From: JABSOG01 sp047617105
Lineage (GTDB): Bacteria; Pseudomonadota; Gammaproteobacteria; Enterobacterales; Alteromonadaceae
Direction of reading: 5' to 3'
Length of the DNA: 5,130 nucleotides
Assembly (NCBI GenBank): GCA_047617105.1
Contig: JBLGCB010000483.1
Location: forward strand, 1-5,130
Shown: positions 1-5,130 of the stretch, in pieces
How the letters are laid out: every line of letters starts with the position of its first letter
Position numbering within the stretch: the stretch's first letter is position 1
Position numbers and translations under genes: made by a program
Notes under the pieces: generated by a model
The model's input: the letters and a program-made list of their open reading frames with translations, nothing else
What the model was told of the DNA's origin: nothing
Database searches by the model: none

Positions 1-1224
1 TTGAATGCCCATGGTCGCTGCTTTGGTCGGCTTGCCTTCCTTGCGTCTGGCATCGTATTCCGTCAATAAGGTCACATTTAATGCTGTCGGAGATTTACCA
101 CTGGGTTTGATTTGTTTCTCAATGGTGCGATAACCCTTCTTTTTAAATTGCACTTTATGGGTCATTGCCGACAAGGTTGTTCTTATTGGTGAGAGGCCCA
201 AAAACTTACCATCTACGATCACCTGAGCTGCCGGTTCGGCACTCAAGACAACTTTGCCCATTTCTCGTTTTAAGCTAACGGGCAAGGAATTCTCACTACC
301 TGGTTGAACGGTGATATTCTTTTGATAACTGTAATAACCAGCCCTTTGATACAAAACGGCATGTTGCTGATTCGCAGTCAACGCTACCCGACCAGTATCG
401 GTAATTTGTTTGCCATCGACCAATAATTTGCCACCTGTTGGCTCCAGCATAAAGGTCACAAAACCTTTTTTGGCTGCCAATTGGTAATCCCTATTGGCTT
501 GCGTACTGGTATTGGTTAACGTGAAACTTTCTTCGGTATCTTCATAACCCGCCTTGCTAACACGCACCTGATATTTGCCCCCAGGTCGTGCCACCTTTAT
601 CGGTGTATTGCCTATACCCACGCCATTGAGCACCACACTGGCACCCTGCGGCTTTGAGTTAATGTCAATAAAACCATTAATCGGCTGAAGTTCAAACGCC
701 CACACTTTCTCTTCATCTTTGCCAATATCAAAGTCTTCAGTCATCGGTTGATGATAAGGACTGTCCAGCTTAATCTGATGCTGACCTGGCTGAACCTCGG
801 TTTTTAATGCCTCACCAACAACAACAAGTTTTCCATCTAGATACCATGCCACTTCATCCACTTTGGGGATGGTAGACGCCACCACCCTACCCGGTTTGGG
901 TTGTAGCTCAACATGCACCAAGGGCGAGCTATCTTTATTTAATGATTCGGTGTGACTGATATAACCTTTAGCAGTTGTCGTAAAGGCGACGTCACCACCC
1001 ATGGTATATAACTTGTCTTCATAAAATAGACCAAAACCTTCAGCAACACTAAATGTCGCCGACAGCCCAGCTTCTTGCGGCGCAACAGAGACGCTGTAAC
1101 CTTTGGCAAATAACAGCCAAAGCGTTAATACTATCGCCGCAGGTGCGACAATACCGCCAAGCCACAGTGAGCTGGCTATATGCTTTTTCTTCGCTTGGTG
1201 TATACTTTTATCAAATTCGTTCAT
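1..1224 (-). CDS. Inner-membrane-anchored protein with five PEGA-like repeats (partial, 3' end off the left edge)
   Basis: The frame is open for 408 codons from ATG at 1224 to the window edge. The start overlaps the end of the preceding gene by 14 nt and has GGTGA six bases upstream. Residues 1-16 are polar with KKK at 12-14; about 17-40 form one transmembrane helix, so the rest should be periplasmic. Residues 42-388 divide into five beta-rich units of about 70 residues (42-108, 111-180, 183-250, 254-320, 322-388), with PEGA hallmarks: a VxxDGK or VxLNGxxxG turn, then TP or SP, then a KxGY or RAGY motif. Units 3 and 5 are the clearest. From 389 the sequence is charged (EYDARRKEGKP) and leads into an unseen domain. 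In proteins of this layout I recall a C-terminal formylglycine-generating-enzyme/SUMF1-type domain; that is inference, as none of it is visible here. PEGA domains are usually envelope-surface or scaffold modules. Sure of the gene and repeats, unsure of function. Confidence 0.93.
   Translation of the reverse strand, partial: MNEFDKSIHQAKKKHIASSLWLGGIVAPAAIVLTLWLLFAKGYSVSVAPQEAGLSATFSVAEGFGLFYEDKLYTMGGDVAFTTTAKGYISHTESLNKDSSPLVHVELQPKPGRVVASTIPKVDEVAWYLDGKLVVVGEALKTEVQPGQHQIKLDSPYHQPMTEDFDIGKDEEKVWAFELQPINGFIDINSKPQGASVVLNGVGIGNTPIKVARPGGKYQVRVSKAGYEDTEESFTLTNTSTQANRDYQLAAKKGFVTFMLEPTGGKLLVDGKQITDTGRVALTANQQHAVLYQRAGYYSYQKNITVQPGSENSLPVSLKREMGKVVLSAEPAAQVIVDGKFLGLSPIRTTLSAMTHKVQFKKKGYRTIEKQIKPSGKSPTALNVTLLTEYDARRKEGKPTKAATMGIQ
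61..1101 (-). repeat. Five tandem PEGA-like protein repeats inside the left-most gene
   Basis: These are protein-level repeats, diverged beyond recognition in the DNA. In coding order they lie at 1101-901, 894-685, 678-475, 465-265 and 261-61, each about 67-70 residues. Shared features are an opening hydrophobic strand after a glycine (GFIDI, GFVTF, GKVVL), an xxVDGK or VVLNG turn near residue 15-20 of the unit, and a GY pair near residue 45 (AKGY, KAGY, RAGY, KKGY). Unit 2 lacks the GY pair (SPYHQP instead) and is the weakest member. The near-absence of spacers suggests a rigid beta rod projecting from the inner membrane; this shape is inferred. Confidence 0.75.
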
Positions 1225-2623
1225 CGCAAATCACCGTTACTTGCTGATTAATGATCGCAGGCACTATATCGACGCCAACCCGTTTCGAATGGTAACCTTT
1301 ACGGCTACCTTCAAACACATAGTGACCAGGCGTCAACTGTACCGTGTATTGTTTTTTCTTGCCCACATGTCCTTTGCCCACCACGATAATATTGGTTCTA
1401 CCATCAGAGTTGATCATCACCTCAACAGGGATAGCCAAGGTGTCCAATTGCGCTTGAAGCTGCGCCATTTTTTCACTCAACAAGCCACTATTTTCAGCAA
1501 TAGTGGCATTGTTTTGTAACCATTTAATCACCCTAGCCTTGATGTTTGCATCAGCCAGACGTTTAGGGCTAGACAAGTAGCGTTCAACCTTTGCATCCAG
1601 CGCCAATAATTGGCCAGCCAACAGGCTTGATTGTTGTAACTCAGCGTTGTCCTTATACTGAATCAGGTAGTGATCACTTTTTTGTTTCACCTGCGACCAA
1701 TCGTCTGTAATACGTAACATTTCTACCTCAGCTACCGCCATTTCTTGTACTGAGTTCGCTCTGGCTTGTGCGATTTTATTGCTTAACAAAGTCAGTTCTT
1801 TTCTTTTGGCGTCAATGCCTCTTGCTTCCTTTAACGCATTTTTCGCCGCTGCCATATCCCCCTGAGTCACATACTGCAAACCACTTTGTAGCTTCGCAGT
1901 AAAACGATTATCTTTGAGGGTATCGAGAATGAATTCAATTCTGGCTGCCAGTTGCTGGCGCGGGGGATCCAAAGTCAGCACCTGTTGTAATAAATCCGCT
2001 TCGTGTTGCAGCTTGTTTTCTATTCGGGAAACTTTTGCAGCAGCAAGTAACTGCGCCACCTGGGGAAACACATCAATACGCATTTTAAGTGCTAATGCAT
2101 CAACATCACTTGGCTTAACCATTAATGCCTGGGCCATTTGCAACCGGGCATGGTGCATATTACCTTGTTCAAAGTGACTGGTTGCCGCTGAAAAAGCCTC
2201 GCTAAAAGCCCACTTCCAGTTGGTCACCAACAGCTGACTTTGCCCAGCGACCTCGGCGAGTTGCTCCACAGCCTTGGGATAATCGCCAAAACCAAAAATC
2301 TTTAACGCCTCGTTTTTGCCTTCAACCAAACCTGCCACAGCATCACTGTCCCAACCCTGTAAATCAGAGTGCAACAGTAAAGGTTCGATATCTTGCTCAT
2401 AACGCTGCAAATCTGCCTTAAACTGCACCCGGGCTTGTTCAATCTCTTGCTGTGATAACCCGTGGCTCGGTTCCTTAATCGGTTCTTTACCATTGCCAGA
2501 AAAATGATTAATACTACTAACAAGACCCGCCAGCAGTATCAATGCCACCACGATAAAACCGCCAAACATAACGCTCTTGCGCTGTTGCGCAAGGGCGTTT
2601 TCTTTTAATTGCTCTTCAAGCAC
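1211..2623 (-). CDS. Inner-membrane-anchored periplasmic protein: TPR-like helical body plus C-terminal PEGA-like domain
   Basis: This is a 470-residue protein starting at GTG (2623). An in-frame TAA at 2638-2636, which is also the stop of the preceding gene, limits upstream extension. Shine-Dalgarno pairing is poor, so translation is probably coupled to the upstream gene, which ends 12 nt away. Residues 1-18 are polar and short; about 19-38 form one transmembrane helix with the rest in the periplasm. Residues 55-395 are almost entirely helical, with TPR-like helix pairs at about 147-185 (FEQGNMHHARLQMAQAL) and 245-282 (YVTQGDMAAAKNALKEA), followed by coiled-coil-like helices to 395. Residues 398-468 are beta-rich and PEGA-like (LTPGHYVFEGSRKGY at 430-444). 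This resembles the membrane-anchored PEGA architecture of the next gene downstream, whose ATG lies inside this gene's last codons, so the two products may form a complex. I do not recognise a named family; an alternative is a periplasmic adaptor in an export or cell-wall complex. Confidence 0.93.
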   Translation of the reverse strand: MLEEQLKENALAQQRKSVMFGGFIVVALILLAGLVSSINHFSGNGKEPIKEPSHGLSQQEIEQARVQFKADLQRYEQDIEPLLLHSDLQGWDSDAVAGLVEGKNEALKIFGFGDYPKAVEQLAEVAGQSQLLVTNWKWAFSEAFSAATSHFEQGNMHHARLQMAQALMVKPSDVDALALKMRIDVFPQVAQLLAAAKVSRIENKLQHEADLLQQVLTLDPPRQQLAARIEFILDTLKDNRFTAKLQSGLQYVTQGDMAAAKNALKEARGIDAKRKELTLLSNKIAQARANSVQEMAVAEVEMLRITDDWSQVKQKSDHYLIQYKDNAELQQSSLLAGQLLALDAKVERYLSSPKRLADANIKARVIKWLQNNATIAENSGLLSEKMAQLQAQLDTLAIPVEVMINSDGRTNIIVVGKGHVGKKKQYTVQLTPGHYVFEGSRKGYHSKRVGVDIVPAIINQQVTVICDERI

Positions 2624-2635
2624 AATAAACCACGC

Positions 2636-3916
2636 TTACAATTTGGTTGTCGGAGTTTGTTCCATTGCATACACACGCTTTAAATGCGCTTTCCACTGAA
2701 TATACTGTTCTTCTGACGTGCCAGTTAACTCAACTGTTTTGTCTTCCAAAGACATCACTTGCGGATCCATTTTGATGTCCAAAGATTCACCCATTTCATC
2801 AATCGTCGCACGATGCTGTTCGGCTTCTTTACTTTCACCAAAGCTGTCTTTAAGCAGGTAAGCCCCTGCTAAAGCAGTCACTCCGGTAAGCACTTTGGAG
2901 GTCGTTGACAAGTCATGTTGGGCATTCACCCCACCAATAACGGCCAACAGACCACCGAGTATCCCCTTCGCCATGGCTTTATTTTCAGCTTCGCGAGCAG
3001 CTACAGCCGCAGGCAAGGTTTTTTCCTGCCACAAGCGATAACTGTCATCGGTTTTTTCAGTAAATCCTTCATATTGATCTTGAATGCGATCGATAAACAA
3101 TTGATCTTGTACTCGCAGTGGCTTAACTCGGCCAAGCATTGGATCTTCTTTACTGGGCAAACTGGTTAGATTGACACGACCTTTGCTATCGCTTTTTAAA
3201 TGCTGACCAAATGACTCAGGAGAAAAACTTTGGGCAAAACGAATATCGGTGATCTGCTTGATATTGCTTTTTTCTTCATCCGTCTTCTTGACTAACAAGT
3301 TATAAATATGGTCAGCGACATCATTAAAAACAGGCTTGTACGGGTCACCGCCTTTGTTCTTCTTGTCTCTAAAGAAACCTAAACTCACCCGGTGCTCAAA
3401 CTTCTCAGCATCCCAGCGACGGCCACTGATATCAACAATCTCAATCACCAATTCAATATCTTCAGCATTTGAGTTTTCTATACGTCCCAAAATATATAAA
3501 TCGGCAGTTGCTTCCGGCGTTGGTACTACGCTGATAGTGCCAAAAGCCCCGGTAGCCTCCAGTGCTTTTTTGGTCATCATCGCAAAACGATTCGATTCAG
3601 CCCGACGAAGCTGAGGCCAAATACTGTTTTCAGTTAATTCGTTATAGTCCTCAGGAATGCCGGGATCAAACACAGGGATCGCCACATCCAGATAAATATC
3701 TGAGTTGTAGGTATATACTTTGGTCTTGTCACCCAAAGCTTTGGTTGAGCCAGGCCCCACAGAGGGACCAACTGACACCTGACTACTGCCAGTCGATTGG
3801 CAACCAACCAGCGTCAATGAAGCACCAAGCAGAGCAACGCTGGTGAGTTTAGCAAAACCTACTGAGGCGGAGGATATTGCAGACGTAATGGTGGTATGAA
3901 ATTTGCTTTTTATCAT
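2636..3916 (-). CDS. Predicted outer-membrane lipoprotein with a glycine-zipper-like hydrophobic segment
   Basis: This is a 426-residue protein starting at ATG 3916, with GGGAA five bases upstream. The signal peptide ends in a lipobox LVGC at 36-39, so Cys39 should be lipidated. The next residue is Gln, not Asp, which under the Lol rule favours the outer membrane. The n-region is unusually long (about 22 residues), but no better internal start exists. A Ser/Gly/Pro-rich linker (40-60) precedes a mixed alpha/beta domain at about 66-210: IPVFDPGIP, then RRAESNRFAMMTKKALEATGAF, then ADLYILGRI, then VDISGRRW. That order suggests a CsgG/LpoB-like periplasmic lipoprotein fold, a low-confidence guess from strand-helix order. 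Residues 215-310 are charged and helical; 318-355 hold two Gly/Ala-rich hydrophobic stretches (GILGGLLAVIGG and VLTGVTALAGAYLL); the tail is polar. It probably supplies the outer-membrane end of the complex formed with the two inner-membrane proteins encoded downstream. No named family is recognised. Confidence 0.93.
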   Translation of the reverse strand: MIKSKFHTTITSAISSASVGFAKLTSVALLGASLTLVGCQSTGSSQVSVGPSVGPGSTKALGDKTKVYTYNSDIYLDVAIPVFDPGIPEDYNELTENSIWPQLRRAESNRFAMMTKKALEATGAFGTISVVPTPEATADLYILGRIENSNAEDIELVIEIVDISGRRWDAEKFEHRVSLGFFRDKKNKGGDPYKPVFNDVADHIYNLLVKKTDEEKSNIKQITDIRFAQSFSPESFGQHLKSDSKGRVNLTSLPSKEDPMLGRVKPLRVQDQLFIDRIQDQYEGFTEKTDDSYRLWQEKTLPAAVAAREAENKAMAKGILGGLLAVIGGVNAQHDLSTTSKVLTGVTALAGAYLLKDSFGESKEAEQHRATIDEMGESLDIKMDPQVMSLEDKTVELTGTSEEQYIQWKAHLKRVYAMEQTPTTKL

Positions 3917-3921
3917 ATTGA

Positions 3922-3926
3922 TTCCC
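3922..3926 (-). promoter_or_regulatory. Ribosome binding site of the lipoprotein gene, in a 56-nt A-rich gap
   Basis: On the minus strand, GGGAA sits five bases before the ATG at 3916 and is the clearest Shine-Dalgarno site in the operon. The surrounding gap (3917-3972) is A-rich and almost free of T on the mRNA strand, with no hairpin or T-tract that could terminate transcription and no convincing -35/-10 pair. The lipoprotein gene is therefore probably co-transcribed with the two upstream genes but initiates translation independently, unlike its tightly coupled neighbours. Confidence 0.6.
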
Positions 3927-3972
3927 GTTATTTATTGTCTTTTGCTTTGTTTTTTTACTGTGTTGTTAGTAT

Positions 3973-4527
3973 TTATTTTTTTCCATATTTACGGTGTAAA
4001 TCCCATAATTTTTGACGTTTTACTGGATCGGTTTCTTTAAGGGCCGCTGCGCGTATTTGCCGTTGTACCACTGAATCATTATCTGCGGCTGGAATGTCCT
4101 TAGGCACAGATCCCCCCTGTAGAGACTCATTCTCAATTTCCCGAGTGTCCGCATTTTCAGTTTCAGTTTCACTGGAGGCCTCACCTTCTGATTCGGACGC
4201 CGCTGAACCTTGACTTCCAGAGCCAGAGCCGGTTCCGCCACCACCTGAACCCGCTCCGCCGCCACCCGAACCACCGCCCCCAGATACTGCCGATACTTTT
4301 GGCATACAGGTTTCATAACGGTCAATAGAATCAAACAATGCCTCATCCATTCTTTCAATTTTTTCTTGCACTGTCAGTAATTCATCATCGTCTTGTTCAA
4401 TCTTAAATTGGGTGCAGTTTTCTGACTTTGTGGCCGGTGTATTCGGTGCACAGAGCCCTGTCGAACAATGTATTAATGGCACAATCAATGCCAGTTGCAT
4501 GATAGTGTTAAAAGCGGTAATTTTCAT
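3973..4527 (-). CDS. Exported acidic protein with two small domains joined by a long Gly/Ser linker
   Basis: This is a 184-residue protein whose ATG at 4527 follows the preceding stop codon by one base (TAACATG), so translation is probably coupled; no strong Shine-Dalgarno is present. Residues 1-27 form a Sec signal peptide, with likely signal peptidase I cleavage after LCA (25-27). The mature N-terminal part (28-76) is acidic and mainly helical, flanked by Cys38 and Cys74, which could form a disulfide. Residues 82-110 are a natural Gly/Ser linker (GGGGS-type), and 111-135 are rich in Ser, Thr and Glu. Residues 136-184 form a compact end module (GGSVPKDIPAADN, then a basic helix ending KLWDLHRKYGKK). 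By hand count the mature protein has about 29 acidic and 18 basic residues. The split layout suggests two binding modules on a flexible tether, for example linking the basic exported protein encoded upstream to the envelope proteins encoded downstream. That role is inferred, and no family is recognised. Confidence 0.9.
   Translation of the reverse strand: MKITAFNTIMQLALIVPLIHCSTGLCAPNTPATKSENCTQFKIEQDDDELLTVQEKIERMDEALFDSIDRYETCMPKVSAVSGGGGSGGGGAGSGGGGTGSGSGSQGSAASESEGEASSETETENADTREIENESLQGGSVPKDIPAADNDSVVQRQIRAAALKETDPVKRQKLWDLHRKYGKK
4231..4272 (-). repeat. Two-copy 21-bp direct repeat encoding G-S-G-G-G-G-A/T
   Basis: Copies at 4272-4252 and 4251-4231 match at 17 of 21 positions and encode seven-residue units GSGGGGA and GSGGGGT (residues 86-99 of the linker protein). 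The mismatches at positions 6 and 12 are third-codon changes that keep the amino acid. The mixed glycine codons show the tract is maintained by selection or old duplication rather than a very recent slippage event. It is more GC-rich than the flanking sequence. Confidence 0.8.
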
Positions 4528-4528
4528 G

Positions 4529-4957
4529 TTACTTTTTAATCTTTTTGGTTAAATTGAAGTTCCAAGTGCCAATCCGCTTGCCAACTCGGTCGAACACTTT
4601 CCAACCATTGGTGGCGTTATGGCCATCGATATCCAGCGAGATATAATTTTTACCATTGAAAAATGCAGATTGGTTGCGGGTATTAAAGCTGACTTTTTTT
4701 AATGAATACCCCAAGGTTTTGGCAAAAAATGGTGCCGCCTGCTTAACAGTTGAAGGGTGTGTTTTGATGAATTGACTGATTTTGCTTTTTAGCTTTTGGC
4801 ACACCATATTTTTTGGCTTAACGCAGCCTTGAATGCCTTTTTTAAACAGAATTTTCGCAACGGTAGCAATCGGAAGACCAGCCCTAGCAGGGCTGGAAAT
4901 CATGACAAAAATAAAGATGAAGCAGCCCCAAAATATTTTGATCTGATGTAAAGGCAT
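4529..4957 (-). CDS. Small exported basic protein with a polymorphic-toxin-like C-terminal domain (Ntox21-like)
   Basis: This is a 142-residue protein starting at ATG 4957, with a weak GGGA about ten bases upstream. Residues 1-26 are a Sec signal peptide: Lys7, a hydrophobic core of about 9-20, and an ARA cleavage site at 24-26. The mature 116 residues contain 23 Lys/Arg, three Asp and no Glu. Cys44 and Cys53 could form a disulfide. Residues 79-142 resemble the C-terminal toxin domain named Ntox21 / Bacterial toxin 21: AKTLGY, then a segment ending AFFNGKNYISLDIDGHN (98-114), then NGWKVFD, then KRIGTWNFNL. Asp109, Asp111, His113 and Trp119 are the residues I would expect to be conserved. In known proteins this domain ends large toxins such as CdiA or Rhs and is predicted to be an RNase; here it stands almost alone behind a signal peptide, with no carrier and no recognisable immunity gene. 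It may be a small exported toxin, or a domain re-used for a non-toxic role. The match is from memory, so the functional call is moderate; the gene itself is well supported. Confidence 0.88.
   Translation of the reverse strand: MPLHQIKIFWGCFIFIFVMISSPARAGLPIATVAKILFKKGIQGCVKPKNMVCQKLKSKISQFIKTHPSTVKQAAPFFAKTLGYSLKKVSFNTRNQSAFFNGKNYISLDIDGHNATNGWKVFDRVGKRIGTWNFNLTKKIKK
4878..4896 (-). other. Perfect 8-bp GC-rich hairpin inside the toxin-like gene
   Basis: On the mRNA strand, CCAGCCCT, loop GCT, AGGGCTGG form a perfect 8-bp stem with a 3-nt loop. It falls on the codons for the end of the signal peptide (about residues 21-27) in an otherwise AT-rich gene. No T-tract follows on either strand, so it is not an intrinsic terminator. 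It could slow translation at the signal-peptide boundary or be chance: a stem of this size is expected somewhere in 5 kb. Confidence 0.45.
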
Positions 4958-5130
4958 TGAATAAAAATCCCACAGTTTTGTTGTTGTTGTTAATTAAAGC
5001 GAAGCTAATATGGCAAAATAAAGTAGCCAGATCAAGCCCTAAATTAAATATCTTCCTGTAATGAAAATGCAACATACAGATCCTCAAGCTTCCAAAGAGA
5101 TCATGATTTTTACGATCTAACAAAATCAAG
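4958..5130. other. Non-coding upstream region of the operon, with four GATC sites
   Basis: This stretch is AT-rich and has no convincing gene on either strand. It carries GATC sites at 5030, 5079, 5099 and 5114, with a fifth at 4940 just inside the first gene. Short inverted arms AGATC/GATCT lie at 5098-5102 and 5114-5118, too weak to call an operator. No rho-independent terminator of an upstream gene is visible, so whatever lies beyond the right edge is unknown. Confidence 0.6.
5007..5035 (-). promoter_or_regulatory. Candidate sigma70-like promoter of the operon
   Basis: On the minus strand, TTGATC (5035-5030, four of six matches to TTGACA) and CATATT (5012-5007, four of six to TATAAT) are separated by exactly 17 bp. 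A start near 5000 would leave a leader of about 43 nt before the ATG at 4957. The -35 element contains a GATC site. Both boxes are weak, so this is a candidate only. Confidence 0.35.

Noticed and set aside
1..1224. Idea that the left-edge protein is a diversity-generating-retroelement target (lectin-fold FGE domain)
   Set aside because: No variable repeat, template repeat or reverse transcriptase is visible in the window; it would need sequence beyond the left edge.
1484..1507. Perfect 9-bp inverted repeat GCCACTATT / AATAGTGGC with a 6-nt loop
   Set aside because: It lies inside the coding region of the TPR/PEGA protein, has no T-tract consistent with termination, and one stem of this size in 5 kb is not far from chance expectation.
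1053..1519. Overlapping plus-strand reading frames opposite the two PEGA genes
   Set aside because: They are antisense to two well-supported genes with clear TM and PEGA features, and their translations show no coherent protein features.
3076..3145. Four GATC sites in 70 bases inside the lipoprotein gene
   Set aside because: Three of the four come from Asp-Gln/Asp-Arg codons (repeated QDQ and IDR motifs); there is no promoter context, so regulation is not a good explanation.
4020..4358. 112-codon minus-strand reading frame overlapping the Gly/Ser-linker gene
   Set aside because: It is the shifted-frame shadow of the GC-rich linker region; the 184-residue frame has a signal peptide and coupled start, this one does not.
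4465..4476. Possible lipobox LIHC (residues 18-21) in the linker protein
   Set aside because: His at -1 before Cys does not fit the lipobox rule, and a normal signal peptidase I site follows at residue 27.
4884..5129. 81-codon minus-strand reading frame starting at TTG upstream of the first gene
   Set aside because: It overlaps the signal-peptide codons of the well-supported toxin-like gene in another frame, has no ribosome binding site, and shows no domain-like composition.
1..5130. Search for CRISPR arrays, tRNA/rRNA, insertion-sequence ends and rho-independent terminators
   Set aside because: No regularly spaced repeats, cloverleaf-like segments, transposase fragments or stem plus T-tract structures were found on either strand by eye.

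Overview
The window looks like chromosomal DNA from a diderm Gram-negative, most likely a marine-type gammaproteobacterium (Shewanella, Vibrio or Alteromonas-like). This rests on an estimated mid-40s % G+C, mixed codon use, Sec signal peptides, a lipoprotein with a non-Asp +2 residue, and the families present. The genus is an inference; no marker gene is present.

All five genes lie on the minus strand and read from the right edge towards the left as one apparent operon. From 5' to 3' these are: (A) 4957-4529, a small, very basic, exported protein whose C-terminal third looks like the 'toxin C-terminal domain' (Ntox21 / Bacterial toxin 21) of polymorphic toxins; (B) 4527-3973, an acidic exported protein with two small domains joined by a long natural Gly/Ser linker; (C) 3916-2636, a predicted outer-membrane lipoprotein; (D) 2623-1211, an inner-membrane-anchored periplasmic protein with a TPR-like helical body and a C-terminal PEGA-like domain; (E) 1224 to beyond the left edge, an inner-membrane-anchored protein with five tandem PEGA-like repeats, followed by the start of another domain cut off by the window. 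Gaps are 1, 56 and 12 nt, then a 14-nt overlap, and no terminator is visible. A weak sigma70-like promoter lies upstream of gene A at 5007-5035, in a 173-nt non-coding stretch that holds a cluster of GATC (Dam) sites.

Every product is predicted to leave the cytoplasm: two soluble secreted proteins, one outer-membrane lipoprotein and two inner-membrane proteins with large periplasmic parts. The most economical reading is an envelope-spanning assembly (C, D, E) with one or two exported substrates or partners (A, B). No immunity gene, transposase, RNA gene, CRISPR array or insertion sequence was seen. The function of the system is unknown; the toxin-export idea is a hypothesis resting mainly on the C-terminal motif of gene A.
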